Origin: Aerococcus sanguinicola
Lineage (GTDB): Bacteria > Bacillota > Bacilli > Lactobacillales > Aerococcaceae
Assembly: GCF_001543145.1 (NCBI RefSeq)
Contig: NZ_CP014160.1
Coordinates: 1,426,001-1,490,000, forward strand
Length of the DNA stretch: 64,000 bases
Direction: 5' to 3'
Shown here: positions 17,231 through 25,364 of the stretch, one piece after another
Position numbering within the stretch: position 1 is the first letter of the stretch
How the letters are laid out: each line of letters opens with the position of its first letter
Notes under the pieces: model-generated
Told to the model about the DNA's origin: nothing
Database searches by the model: none
The model's input: the letters and a program-made list of their open reading frames with translations, nothing else
Program-made: the position numbers and the translations under genes

Positions 17231-17617
17231 ATGAAAAAAGTCATTTACCCTTGTATCATCACAGAAGAAGATAATGTTTATTATGCTGAATTCCCTGATT
17301 TTGAAGCTTGTTTTACTGATGGGGAAAGCTTTGAAGAGGCGGTTATTAATGCGAAGGATGTATTAGAAGGAACATTAACCGTCTATGCTAAAAAAGGAAT
17401 CGATTTCCCAGAGGCAAATATGGATATTGTTGCCGAAAAAGGAAGAATCGTTTTTGTGGATGTGTGGCTAGCCCCAATCCTAGACCGTGCCAGCAATCAA
17501 GCCGTTAAGAAGACATTGACCATCCCTAAATGGCTGAATGATAGTGCTGAAGCCCAATCAGTGAACTTTTCTAGTGTTCTACAAACAGCCCTAAAAGAAG
17601 AATTGGGAATCCATTAA
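17231..17617 (+). CDS. hicB: HicB antitoxin
   Basis: A 128-aa antitoxin. The N-terminal degenerate RNase-H-like HicB fold (IYPCIITEEDNVYYAEFPDF, CFTDGESFEEAVINAKD) is followed by a C-terminal DNA-binding domain (TIPKWLNDSAEAQSVNFSSVLQTALK) of ribbon-helix-helix type. It lies 30 bases after hicA. It should sequester HicA and repress the promoter at 16958-16986. A terminator follows, so hicAB is an independent unit within the element. Confidence 0.95.
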   Translation: MKKVIYPCIITEEDNVYYAEFPDFEACFTDGESFEEAVINAKDVLEGTLTVYAKKGIDFPEANMDIVAEKGRIVFVDVWLAPILDRASNQAVKKTLTIPKWLNDSAEAQSVNFSSVLQTALKEELGIH

Positions 17618-17639
17618 TCAAATAACGCTTATATGAACG

Positions 17640-17668
17640 GAGCCAGCTAATTATAGTTGGCTCTTTTG
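17640..17668 (+). terminator. hicAB terminator
   Basis: Stem GAGCCAGCT / AGTTGGCTC (one wobble) followed by TTTTGTT. Confidence 0.8.
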
Positions 17669-17707
17669 TTATAATAAAAATAAATTATAAATAGGGAGCG
17701 TGTAAGT

Positions 17708-18127
17708 GTGATTAATTTAGGTGTGAAATTAGATGAAGAAGCGACAATTAAGAATGTTGAAGAGGTACTAAACGACTATCACAAATGCAAGCGACTAATG
17801 GGGATTGGCCCGCAAATTATTTCAAGCTATGACTATGCGCCATGTCCCCAGAAGGTGCAAGGGGACGAAACCATATTTAAGACGGTTGGATTAAGAGACA
17901 TAGCAGGGCGAGGACTTGAAGCCATTCATAAGACTATAGACCTTCTTAGCGTTATTGAAGCCAGGAGAATTAACCAGCGTTATATTTGGCCACGGACAAC
18001 GACCATAGAGGGCCTAGCAATGGGGGAAGGCTATGCAACATCTTCTTTCTACCGACAATTAAGACAAGCTAAATTAAATTTTGCAATTTTATGGCAAGGT
18101 GAAGATGAACTAGTCGTAAAAAAATAA
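17708..18127 (+). CDS. ArpU-like phage transcriptional regulator
   Basis: A 139-aa protein starting at GTG behind GGGAG. The N-terminus (LDEEATIKNVEEVLNDYHKC) and the C-terminal sigma-like helix-turn-helix region (TIEGLAMGEGYATSSFYRQL) resemble ArpU/RinA-type late-gene activators found before the packaging genes of Lactobacillales prophages. In satellites such regulators sit at the distal end. Here nothing coding follows before the attachment site. The family call rests on pattern memory. Function inferred: activation of late transcription, possibly of helper-phage genes. Confidence 0.55.
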   Translation: MINLGVKLDEEATIKNVEEVLNDYHKCKRLMGIGPQIISSYDYAPCPQKVQGDETIFKTVGLRDIAGRGLEAIHKTIDLLSVIEARRINQRYIWPRTTTIEGLAMGEGYATSSFYRQLRQAKLNFAILWQGEDELVVKK

Positions 18128-18525
18128 ACGTGTGAGCTATCTCTAGATTATCTTTAGAAAAGAGAGTTAAAATGTTGGTATAAGTTGATTCCTATCTCTA
18201 GATAACTGTGAGCTAATCGAGTGAAGCGGTAAAGTTGGCGGAATCGGCGCCCTTAAAAAGCTGAATCGGACAAAGTGGACACCACAAAAAGAAAAAATAG
18301 CCTTTTCGGCCCCCAAAAAAGGGGGAAGGCTACATGTTACTAACAAGGATTAAGGACCTCATAAAACCTCAATGTTATTTTAAAAATGGTGGAAAAAGGT
18401 GGATAGTGAGAACCTGACAAAACCTGACATATTTCTAGGCGTTTGAGTGATACCAGCAACCTGTTAAAACTTGTTATGATGAATCAAAATGAATACAAAA
18501 AAAGCACCTAACTTAATAGGCGCTT

Positions 18526-18548
18526 ACTTACTAATTTAGCGGTGGGGG
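18526..18548. repeat. Element repeat, copy 3 (inverted)
   Basis: The reverse complement reads CCCCCACCGCTAAATTAGTA plus AGT, matching the first 23 bases of the 31-bp repeats at 10894 and 12262 with two changes. It places one copy near each end of the element in opposite orientations. Confidence 0.75.
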
Positions 18549-18588
18549 CAGATTAAAAATATCGTCTTTAGTCTTCAATCATGTTTAA

Positions 18589-18675
18589 ATCCCTCTAGAA
18601 AACCCTCTAGATAAAATCTAGAGGGTTCCGCTTTTAAGCATTTCTTACTTTCCGAAGAATGCTATTATATCAACG
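18589..18675. repeat. Right-end integrase recognition sequences
   Basis: ATCCCTCTAG (18589-18598) and AACCCTCTAG (18601-18610) repeat with the same 12-bp period as at the left end. The inverted CTAGAGGGTT (18618-18627) makes a perfect 12-bp stem with a 3-base loop (18601-18627). TATATCAACG (18666-18675) is the inverted partner of 9635-9644. Confidence 0.65.
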
Positions 18676-18711
18676 TTTTTAGGCGATTTTGTTATCGTCT
18701 AAAACACTTCA

Positions 18712-18726
18712 ATGGACCGTGAGAGG
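18712..18726. other. Right attachment site, inside tRNA-Lys 3' end
   Basis: ATGGACCGTGAGAGG, identical to 9586-9600. It covers the last 14 bases of the tRNA plus one flanking base, so integration rebuilds an intact tRNA. Confidence 0.8.
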
Positions 18727-18785
18727 CTCGAACTCTCGACAGACGGATTAAGAGTCCGCTACTCTACCAACTGAGTTAACGGTCC
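18713..18785 (-). tRNA. tRNA-Lys (anticodon CTT)
   Basis: 73 bases on the minus strand. Acceptor stem GGACCGT / ACGGTCC pairs fully with discriminator A. D-arm ACTC/GAGT, anticodon stem GCGGA/TCCGT with loop CTCTTAA (anticodon CTT, reads AAG), and T-arm GAGAG-TTCGAGC-CTCTC. CCA is not encoded. It is intact despite being the integration target. Confidence 0.95.
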
Positions 18786-18815
18786 GTGTCGTTATCGCTC
18801 AATGACGATAAATAT

Positions 18816-18844
18816 ATCTTACGCCTATCTGAGGAAAATTTCAA
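18816..18844 (-). promoter_or_regulatory. tRNA-Lys promoter
   Basis: On the minus strand, TTGAAA (complement of 18839-18844), 17 bp, TAAGAT (complement of 18816-18821), about 30 bases before the tRNA. Confidence 0.55.
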
Positions 18845-18875
18845 GTCTTTTTCGCTATTTTTTTCAAAAAAATTT

Positions 18876-18907
18876 ATTGGCAGCTGATAAAGTGCCAATC
18901 TTTTTTA
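18876..18907. terminator. Hairpin upstream of tRNA-Lys
   Basis: ATTGGCA / TGCCAAT stem (18876-18899) with T-rich sequence on both sides; it may insulate the tRNA from codA transcription. Confidence 0.6.
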
Positions 18908-18940
18908 TTTTACGGGCTTTTTGAGAGGGAAATAACGATT

Positions 18941-18971
18941 AAAAAAGCCAAGCCCTCACTTGGACTTGGCT
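18941..18971 (-). terminator. codA terminator
   Basis: Leftward, AGCCAAG...CTTGGCT is followed by a U-run (complement of 18941-18946), 20 bases after the codA stop. Confidence 0.8.
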
Positions 18972-18991
18972 GATTTCTGGATGCAATAGGC

Positions 18992-20263
18992 TTATTTAGT
19001 CTTCCGATCAATGTCTAAAGCCGTTTGGTATTCACGGGGAGCTTTTTCGAAGAGGTATTCCCCGTTTCTGATGGAGGCTAGGCATTCGACCCGGCAGCGT
19101 TGGGCTTCGAAGACGCTAGGGGCATCGAGGACGATGAAGTTAGCGGGTTTGCCTTCGTCTAGTCCATAGCTGTCTTCCAATTGCATTAATTTGGCCCCGT
19201 TATAGGTAATGAGGTCGAAATTGCGTGGAAAGTCTTCTTCGCGCATGAGTTGGGTGGCGTGGATACCGTTGTCTAAGATGTTCATCATATTGCCGGAACC
19301 AGCTGGGTACCAGAGGTCAACGATCGAGTCTTGACCAAAAGCCACATTGATGTCATTGTCGACAAATTCTTTCACCCGGGTTAGGCCACGACGTTTAGGG
19401 TAGGTGTCTTGGCGGCCTTGGAGGAAGAGGTTTTCGGTTGGGCAGGAGACGAAGTTCAAGCCGGATTGGCGGAAGAGTCCCATCATGCGGAAGGCGTAGG
19501 CGTCGTTGACAGAACCGAATGAGCAGGTGTGGGAGGCGGTAGTTTCTTGGCCATATCCTTGCTTCATGGCTTCGGCATTGAGCATTTCCAGGAAGCGGGC
19601 TTGGTCGTCATCGGTTTCGTCGCAGTGGACGTCGATGAGTTTGTCGTATTTAATAGCCAGGCGGACAATTTCCTTGATGGAGGCCATACCGTCTTCGCGG
19701 CTCCATTCATTATGAGGGATCCCGCCCACACAGTCGGCTCCTAATTGGAGGGCTTCTTCAACGAGGTCACGGCCGGTCTTGCCTTCTTCTTCATAGGAGA
19801 ACATCCCGTTTTGGGGGAAGGCCACGACTTGGATGGTGATATTATCCTTTAATTCGTCCCGAACTTCTAGGGCCGCCTTAATACCGGTGAGATTAGGGTC
19901 GGTACAGTCGGTTTGGGCGCGGATGAATTGGGTCCCGTAAGCAGCTACGTCTTTGACCGCTTGGCGGATCCGTTCTTTCATTTCTTCCTTACTGGTGCCC
20001 TTCTTGTAGTCATTCCACAAGTCAATGGCTTCAAAAAGCGTTCCGGATTCATTCTTCACCTTAGGATCTTGACCTGTGAAGTAGTAGTCCAAGTGCAAGT
20101 GGGAGTCTACATATGGGGGGAGTACCAAGCGGCCTGCTAGGTCAATTGTTTCGTCAGCTTGACCGAGGTCGGTCCCAATAGCTTTGATTTTTCCGTCTTC
20201 AACTAAGATTTCAGATGCATCATCGTGCTTATAGATACATGCATTGATAAATTTTTTTGACAT
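18992..20263 (-). CDS. codA: Cytosine deaminase
   Basis: A 423-aa amidohydrolase closely following E. coli CodA (427 aa), which hydrolyses cytosine to uracil and ammonia. Metal and catalytic residues are His55/His57 (VDSHLHLD), His213 and Glu216 (DVHCDETDDDQARF), His245 (TASHTC) and Asp312 (FGQDS). Gln151 in FPQNG matches the pyrimidine-binding Gln. Ser313 replaces the Asp that follows the catalytic Asp in E. coli (Asp314), a position known to tune substrate preference. It is divergent from an MFS transporter gene that may handle the same or a related base. A close relative such as isocytosine or 5-methylcytosine deaminase is possible. AGGAGG precedes the ATG. Confidence 0.88.
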   Translation of the reverse strand: MSKKFINACIYKHDDASEILVEDGKIKAIGTDLGQADETIDLAGRLVLPPYVDSHLHLDYYFTGQDPKVKNESGTLFEAIDLWNDYKKGTSKEEMKERIRQAVKDVAAYGTQFIRAQTDCTDPNLTGIKAALEVRDELKDNITIQVVAFPQNGMFSYEEEGKTGRDLVEEALQLGADCVGGIPHNEWSREDGMASIKEIVRLAIKYDKLIDVHCDETDDDQARFLEMLNAEAMKQGYGQETTASHTCSFGSVNDAYAFRMMGLFRQSGLNFVSCPTENLFLQGRQDTYPKRRGLTRVKEFVDNDINVAFGQDSIVDLWYPAGSGNMMNILDNGIHATQLMREEDFPRNFDLITYNGAKLMQLEDSYGLDEGKPANFIVLDAPSVFEAQRCRVECLASIRNGEYLFEKAPREYQTALDIDRKTK

Positions 20264-20419
20264 CGTTTAATTACCTCCTGTCATGATATCTATAACCTAG
20301 CTTAAGGCTTTATATAGTTGAAATCAAGTCTTAGAATTCAGGGGACAGTGACTTTGCTTGAATTGACATGAGGAAATAAATACTTGCGCCAATTCGCACG
20401 AGAAAGACGCATTTAGGAC

Positions 20420-20447
20420 TTGTCAAAACATTCAGCTGAACTATAAT
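20420..20447 (+). promoter_or_regulatory. Promoter of the MFS transporter gene
   Basis: TTGTCA (20420-20425), 16 bp, TATAAT (20442-20447), 36 bases before the start codon. Confidence 0.65.
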
Positions 20448-20483
20448 GGACCTTAAGTTAATAGATGAAAGGACGAAAAGAAT

Positions 20484-21632
20484 ATGCACCAAGAAAGAAC
20501 AGGTTTTTCCTGGCCGCTCTTTATCTTAATGGCCAGTATTACCTTCATAGCCATCTTGTCGGAATTAATGCCCTCGGGTGTCCTGCCTCAGATGGCGGAA
20601 GGGTTTGGGATTACGGAGGCCCAGGCAGGTGGCTTTGTTGGCCAGTACGCCATTGCTTCAGCCTTCTGCGGGATTCCTATTATTTCAGCTACAGTTGAAT
20701 GGGACCGGAAGAAACTCCTCATGCTCCTCCTCATTGGCTTTTGCCTAGCTAATCTCGTGATTGGGCTCCTACCGATTTATTGGCTGGCTGTCCTCGCTCG
20801 GATCTTAGGTGGGATCTGTGCCGGTGCGCTCTGGCCTATGATTTCAGCCTACGGAATGAGCTTAGTGAAGCCAAAAGACCAGGGGAAGGCAGTTGCTGTG
20901 ATTATGGCTGGGACAACAGTCGGCATGAGCTTGGGTTTGCCTTTAATGACTTGGATTGGGACCCGCTTCTCTTTCCACTTGGAGTTCATTGTCATGGCTA
21001 TCTTCATTGCGCTAGTTGCCTTCCTCTGTCAGATCTTCCTGCCCCATGTGCCGGGCGAAAAGCGGTCGCGGTCGAATTCCCCTCTGACCATGTTGAAGAA
21101 TAAGGGTGTCCTTTTAGTTGTTCTCCTGACTGTTCTAGCTGTCGTGGCTAACTATGGGGTCTACACCTATATTACGAACTTAGTGAAGGCAATTGATTAT
21201 CCAGGAATCGGACTGGCTCAAATTCTTTTTGGACTCGGTTCTATTCTGTCAGTTGTCCTAGCCGGTATTTTTATTGATCATTACCTGCGCTGGGTCTGTG
21301 CAGGCATGTTGGCCAGCGCAGCCTTAGCCATGGCTTGTTTCTACTTCCTGTCGAGCACAGGTATCCACCACTTAGCCTTTGTCCTCTGGGGGCTTGGCTT
21401 CGGAGCTCTGGTCACCCTCTTCCAAACGGCAGTGACGCGTCAGGTTAGTCAAGGAACCGCGGTAGCAACTTCCCTCCAGTCCGCCGCCTTTAATTTCTCC
21501 ATTATGATTGGCTCAACGGTTGGCGGTTGGCTACTCGCCACTTCCTCTTCCGGCGCTATTGTGTTGATGGCCTTGGCCCTTCTGATGCTTGGCTTAGTGA
21601 TTAGTTTAAGTACGAAGACTTATTTGTCTTAA
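20484..21632 (+). CDS. MFS transporter, DHA1 (AraJ/NepI-like) family
   Basis: A 382-aa membrane protein with 12 predicted hydrophobic segments. LPQMAEGFGITEAQAGGFVG and RILGGICAGALWPMI are typical of the DHA1 drug/metabolite:H+ antiporter branch that includes AraJ, YdhP and the purine-ribonucleoside exporter NepI. AAAGGACG precedes the ATG. It is divergent from codA and shares its intergenic region, so base or nucleoside efflux is a reasonable but unproven guess. Confidence 0.85.
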   Translation: MHQERTGFSWPLFILMASITFIAILSELMPSGVLPQMAEGFGITEAQAGGFVGQYAIASAFCGIPIISATVEWDRKKLLMLLLIGFCLANLVIGLLPIYWLAVLARILGGICAGALWPMISAYGMSLVKPKDQGKAVAVIMAGTTVGMSLGLPLMTWIGTRFSFHLEFIVMAIFIALVAFLCQIFLPHVPGEKRSRSNSPLTMLKNKGVLLVVLLTVLAVVANYGVYTYITNLVKAIDYPGIGLAQILFGLGSILSVVLAGIFIDHYLRWVCAGMLASAALAMACFYFLSSTGIHHLAFVLWGLGFGALVTLFQTAVTRQVSQGTAVATSLQSAAFNFSIMIGSTVGGWLLATSSSGAIVLMALALLMLGLVISLSTKTYLS

Positions 21633-21674
21633 TACAGTACAAACGATAAGAATAAAAGCGAGTCAGTCCTTTGA

Positions 21675-21706
21675 GAGCCTGGATTTTCCTTCCAGACTCT
21701 TTTTTC
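21675..21706 (+). terminator. Terminator of the MFS gene
   Basis: AGAG-CTGGA / TCCAG-CTCT stem followed by TTTTTTCTTTT. Confidence 0.8.
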
Positions 21707-21756
21707 TTTTACTTAGCTTAAACTTTTCTAAGAGACCCCGCCTGCCCTGTAAGTCA

Positions 21757-21765
21757 TGTTATAAT
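21757..21765 (+). promoter_or_regulatory. Extended -10 promoter of rlmN
   Basis: TGtTATAAT. An in-frame ATG at 21764 overlaps it and is therefore not the start codon. Confidence 0.7.
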
Positions 21766-21811
21766 GGGGAGGAAAATTAGAAGCAATTTAAAAAAAGGAG
21801 TAAGACAGTTC

Positions 21812-22894
21812 ATGACAAAAGAATCAATCTATGGTCTGACGCGAAAGGAAATGGAAGAGCGCCTTGTAGAAATGGGTGAGAAGGCCTTCCGTGCTGAACA
21901 AATTTGGCAGTGGCTCTACCGCAAGCGGGTGGGAAGTTTTGAAGAAATGACTAATCTTTCTGAGAGCCTCCGCCAAGACTTGGAAGACCAGTTTAACTTT
22001 AGTCCCTTAAAAGAAGAAATTGTTCAGCGGGCTGAGGATAAGACGACCAAGTTCCTCTTCCAATTGGCCGATAAGTCGATGATTGAAACAGTTCTAATGT
22101 ACCACCACTATGGTTTGTCGGTTTGTGTGACGACCCAAATTGGCTGTAATATCGGCTGCCGTTTCTGCGCTTCGGGACTCTTGCCCAAGCAGCGGGACCT
22201 GACGACGGGTGAAATCGTGGCCCAGATTATGTACATCCAGCGCTATCTCGATGCCCGTGGTGAAGGAGACAAGGTTTCCCATATTGTGGTGATGGGGATT
22301 GGGGAACCCTTCGATAATTATGACAACGTGATGCGCTTCCTCCGCATTGTGAATGATGACAAGGGGCTGGCTATCGGTGCCCGGCATATTACCGTGTCAA
22401 CGTCTGGCTTGGCGCCCAAGATTCGCGAATTTGCCCATGAAGGGATCCAGGTCAACTTAGCGGTTTCCCTCCATGCCTCCAATAATGAGGTTCGCTCATC
22501 CATGATGCGGATCAACCGCAAATACCCCATGGAAGAGCTCTTCGATGCCATCTATGAGTATACCGACTTGACCAATCGCCGGGTGACCTTTGAGCATATT
22601 ATGATCGATGACGTTAATGACCGGCCAGAGCATGCGCAAGAGTTGGCTGACCTTCTCAAACCCATGCGAAAATTAGCCTATGTTAACTTGATCCCCTATA
22701 ATCCAGTGCCCGAGAACCCCTACCGCCGGTCCAAGCCAGAAGCCATCACCAAGTTCTTCGACGTCTTGATGCAAAATAATATCAACTGTGTGGTCCGTAA
22801 AGAATTCGGGACGGAAATCGAAGCCGCTTGTGGCCAACTGCGCAGCCAGTATGAACGCAAACGCCGGGAACGTCGGCAAAGAGAAAAGGCCTAG
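21812..22894 (+). CDS. rlmN: 23S rRNA A2503-C2/tRNA A37-C2 methyltransferase
   Basis: A 360-aa radical SAM enzyme that methylates A2503 of 23S rRNA and A37 of some tRNAs. The cluster-binding CX3CX2C is Cys112/116/119 ([12 protein letters not shown]). Cys340 (EAACGQL) is the conserved C-terminal catalytic cysteine. GIGEPF and SLHASN are SAM and substrate motifs. The start is the ATG at 21812 behind AAAGGAG. The C-terminus ends in a basic tail ([13 protein letters not shown]). Length is normal for the family. Confidence 0.96.
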   Translation: MTKESIYGLTRKEMEERLVEMGEKAFRAEQIWQWLYRKRVGSFEEMTNLSESLRQDLEDQFNFSPLKEEIVQRAEDKTTKFLFQLADKSMIETVLMYHHYGLSVCVTTQIGCNIGCRFCASGLLPKQRDLTTGEIVAQIMYIQRYLDARGEGDKVSHIVVMGIGEPFDNYDNVMRFLRIVNDDKGLAIGARHITVSTSGLAPKIREFAHEGIQVNLAVSLHASNNEVRSSMMRINRKYPMEELFDAIYEYTDLTNRRVTFEHIMIDDVNDRPEHAQELADLLKPMRKLAYVNLIPYNPVPENPYRRSKPEAITKFFDVLMQNNINCVVRKEFGTEIEAACGQLRSQYERKRRERRQREKA

Positions 22895-22898
22895 GAGC

Positions 22899-22995
22899 CT
22901 GTGACAAAAGGCGCTTAGGCTATGGATTATAGGAAGCGATTTTTGCTTAACGAGTCGTTATTTTTAAAGAGGAGGGAGCTTTTGTTCCAGCCTCT
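22899..22995. repeat. Short interspersed repeat with inverted ends (family 2)
   Basis: CTGTGACAAAAG...GCTTTTGTTCCAGCCTCT: the ends are imperfect inverted repeats. The same termini bound 29902-30048. It probably forms a long hairpin and may be a terminator after rlmN. Confidence 0.6.
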
Positions 22996-23023
22996 GCCTA
23001 GCCCAGCAGAAAGGAAGTAAAAA

Positions 23024-23323
23024 ATGCCAGCTATAGAACGCATCCAAGAAATGGAAAGTCACTTGAAGGAAATTCAATCTTTTTTTGAAGATTTTGACCA
23101 AGATCTGGCTAAATTTGAAGCCATCAAGCCCCAATTAGAGGCCCTCGAAGCTTATTATGGGAGCGAAGAATGGTTTGACGATTTTGATGCCTATGAGGCT
23201 GGAGGCATGCCTGAGGACTTGACTTACCAGGTGCTGAGCGAAGATGGGGTCTATGATTGTTTAGTTGACAAGCATCGGATTGCCTTGGCCCTTCTCGACT
23301 TGGCCCGCGACCTTTTAGCCTAG
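23024..23323 (+). CDS. DUF4298 family protein
   Basis: A 99-aa acidic helical protein. YYGSEEWFDDFDAYEAGGMP and VLSEDGVYDCLVDK are typical of the DUF4298 family in Lactobacillales, of unknown function. A GGAAGTAAAA ribosome site lies before the ATG. It ends 10 bases before the next gene and is probably co-transcribed with the DUF1275 membrane protein. Confidence 0.8.
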   Translation: MPAIERIQEMESHLKEIQSFFEDFDQDLAKFEAIKPQLEALEAYYGSEEWFDDFDAYEAGGMPEDLTYQVLSEDGVYDCLVDKHRIALALLDLARDLLA

Positions 23324-23333
23324 GGGGTGGGAC

Positions 23334-24002
23334 GTGACAAGCGAAAGCAGACAAGCGAATTATTGGTCGGTTTTATTCCTGCGCTTTTTGGCAGGTTATA
23401 TTAATGTGACGATGATTATTCATTTTGCGACCACCTTGGCGGGGCAGACGGGATCGCTGACCAATATTCCGATATTGATTGTCCAGCAGAATAATTTTGC
23501 CTTGGTGGAGACCTTGTCCGTTGTCTTTGCCTTTCTCATGGGGACTATCTTCAGTGGCTTCTGTTATCCCCATGATGATTCGGCAGTCCGCTTGCGCTAT
23601 ACGGCTATTCTGACGGGCTTTGGGCTCCTCTGGCTGGCGACACCCTGGCTAGATTTGCCAGCTGGCCTTCTCTTAGTCTTGACCGCTTTTTCGCTGGGCT
23701 TCCAGAATGGTATGCGGCTCTCTTATCGGGGGATTACGGTCCGCACGACGATTATGACGGGCTTGTTGACGGATATTGGTGTCATGGTCGGCCGCTGGCT
23801 CAACCGTCATCCTATTGAAATCTGGCGCTTGACCTTCCATTTGAATAATTTATGGAGCTTCTTAGCGGGAGGCATCTTAGCGGCTCTGGTGGACCAGTAT
23901 ACCCCTTTCCACGAAATGCTGGTGGCGGGGCTTCTGGACCTCCTGGTGGCGGGATATTTCTTCTTTTTCCGCGATAAGCTTGAAGTGACGAGCTGGCCCT
24001 AA
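23334..24002 (+). CDS. DUF1275 (YoaK-type) membrane protein
   Basis: A 222-aa protein starting at GTG behind GGGGGTGGG. Six hydrophobic segments. GYINVTMIIHF, LAGQTGSLTN and SLGFQNGMRLSYRGITVRTT (the 'QN' and 'RTT.mTG' signatures) identify the DUF1275 family of inner-membrane proteins, of unknown transport role. Confidence 0.85.
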   Translation: MTSESRQANYWSVLFLRFLAGYINVTMIIHFATTLAGQTGSLTNIPILIVQQNNFALVETLSVVFAFLMGTIFSGFCYPHDDSAVRLRYTAILTGFGLLWLATPWLDLPAGLLLVLTAFSLGFQNGMRLSYRGITVRTTIMTGLLTDIGVMVGRWLNRHPIEIWRLTFHLNNLWSFLAGGILAALVDQYTPFHEMLVAGLLDLLVAGYFFFFRDKLEVTSWP

Positions 24003-24064
24003 AACTATCCAGGACCAGCTTTTTTGTGTATAATTAATAGAAAAATAATATCAGGAGTGATGAG

Positions 24065-25267
24065 ATGACAATTGAAAGTAAGCCTGTCTTAAGAGGCAAT
24101 GTGCTGATGACCGTTAACCCCATGGGGCTCAAGCAGGAGATTCAGAATCAAATTGACTATGTGAAGAGCCAGGGACACTATGAAGGGCCTAAGAAGGTCC
24201 TTGTTTTAGGGGCGTCCTCCAGCTACGGCCTAGCGACACGGATTACCACAGCCTTCGGGGCAGGGGCAGATACTATCGGCGTATCCTATGATAAGGGACC
24301 TCGTTCGGAGAAAAACTTGGGAACTCCCGGTTGGTACAATAATGTCTTCTTCCGTCAAGCGGCTGAAAAAGAAGGTTTAGTGGCAAAAAATTTCGTAGGC
24401 GATGCCTTTAGCCAAGCCTTGAAGGATGACGTCGTTCATTACATCAAGGAAGAATTCGGTGGAAAAGTTGACTTAGTCGTTTATAGTCTGGCAACCGGTC
24501 GGCGGACGGATCCTGAAACAGGAGAGACCTACCATTCAGCGATCAAATCCATCGGCCAAGAAGTCGTAGGCCCTAATATTAACCTGCAGAAAGAAGAACT
24601 CTATGAGGAAGTCTTAGAGCCAGCCAGTGAAGAAGAAATCGAAGCAACCGTTAAAGTCATGGGTGGTGAAGATTGGTATGGCTGGATCAAGCTGCTCAAG
24701 GAAGCTGACGTTCTGGCTGAAGGGGTCCAAACGGTTATTTATTCCTATTTGGGGAGTGACCTCAACCGCTCTTACTACCAAGATGGGACTTTGGGCCGGG
24801 CCAAGGCAGACTGTGATGAGAAGGCAGAGTGGATCAACCAAGAATTAGAATACTTAGGCGGAAAGGCCCAAGTTGTTGTAGCAACGGCTGTGACCACCAA
24901 GGCCAGCGCGGTCATTCCATTCTTCCCTATTTATTGCATCGCCCTCTACAAGGTGATGGCTGAGCGCGGGACTCACGAAACGCCGATTATGCACCAGGAC
25001 CGGATCTACCGGGACATGGTCTACGGCAACCAGGCAGCCTACGATGACAAGGGACGCCTCCGTCCCGATCTTTGGGAATTAGATCCCGAGGTACAGGCCC
25101 AAACGGAAGCCCTTATCAAAGAAATCACGCCTGATAATTTCAAGACGGATCTGACCGCCTATGACCTGCTCTGGCACGAATTTCTGAACCTAAATGGCTT
25201 CGATGTCGATGGCGATGACGCTCAAGAAGCAGTTAGCTTAGACGACTTGAAGGCACTAGAAGCTTAG
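24065..25267 (+). CDS. fabV: Trans-2-enoyl-ACP/CoA reductase, FabV type
   Basis: A 400-aa NADH-dependent enoyl-ACP reductase for the last step of fatty-acid elongation. N-terminal Rossmann motif VLVLGASSSYGLATR, then PGWYNN. The FabV-type Y-x8-K active site is Tyr238/Lys247 (YYQDGTLGRAK), longer than the Y-x6-K of FabI. FFPIYCIALYKVM and MHQDRIYRDM are family blocks. The length matches FabV (about 400 aa). Known: FabV enzymes tolerate triclosan well. It stands alone with a possible TATAAT at 24029, outside any fab operon, so it could be a backup isoenzyme. Confidence 0.92.
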   Translation: MTIESKPVLRGNVLMTVNPMGLKQEIQNQIDYVKSQGHYEGPKKVLVLGASSSYGLATRITTAFGAGADTIGVSYDKGPRSEKNLGTPGWYNNVFFRQAAEKEGLVAKNFVGDAFSQALKDDVVHYIKEEFGGKVDLVVYSLATGRRTDPETGETYHSAIKSIGQEVVGPNINLQKEELYEEVLEPASEEEIEATVKVMGGEDWYGWIKLLKEADVLAEGVQTVIYSYLGSDLNRSYYQDGTLGRAKADCDEKAEWINQELEYLGGKAQVVVATAVTTKASAVIPFFPIYCIALYKVMAERGTHETPIMHQDRIYRDMVYGNQAAYDDKGRLRPDLWELDPEVQAQTEALIKEITPDNFKTDLTAYDLLWHEFLNLNGFDVDGDDAQEAVSLDDLKALEA

Positions 25268-25364
25268 CGCTTTTTTTGAAATAAAGGTGCACGGCGAGGG
25301 CAAAACATGCTATCATGGAGACGTATTGTTTTTTATAAAATAGACTGATAAAAGGATGATGAAC

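Larger units (their letters stand above)
18128..18711. other. Non-coding right end of the element
   Basis: About 585 bases without a supportable gene. It holds two copies of CTATCTCTAGAT (18136-18147, 18191-18202), each associated with GTGAGCTA. A hairpin near 18307-18341 (TAGCCTT/AAGGCTA outer, CCCCC/GGGGG inner) has a T-rich run on its leftward side. ACCTGACA occurs twice (about 18412-18430). Then come the inverted 23-bp element repeat and the integrase arm sites. A packaging or cos-like site could lie here but cannot be recognised from sequence alone. Confidence 0.5.
9586..18726. mobile_element. Integrated ~9.1-kb phage-satellite-like element in tRNA-Lys
   Basis: Bounded by 15-bp direct repeats that match the 3' end of an intact tRNA-Lys. 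Just inside each core is a 10-bp inverted sequence (CGTTGATATA at 9635-9644; its complement at 18666-18675), 34 and 36 bases from the core, then integrase arm-like repeats. Contents in order: integrase and repressor leftward; Cro-like protein, four small genes, SF3 helicase, origin candidate, prim-pol primase, a small gene, hicAB and an ArpU-like regulator rightward. The int-repressor / divergent replication layout matches phage-inducible chromosomal islands. No relaxase, type IV secretion, capsid, tail or terminase gene is visible, arguing against an ICE or complete prophage. It is clearly more AT-rich than the flanks. Confidence 0.85.

Noticed and set aside
9586..18726. Integrative conjugative element or full prophage
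   Set aside because: No relaxase, coupling protein, secretion, capsid, tail, lysis or large-terminase genes.
9586..18726. Insertion sequence or transposon
   Set aside because: No transposase; the recombinase is a tyrosine integrase with tRNA target and att cores.
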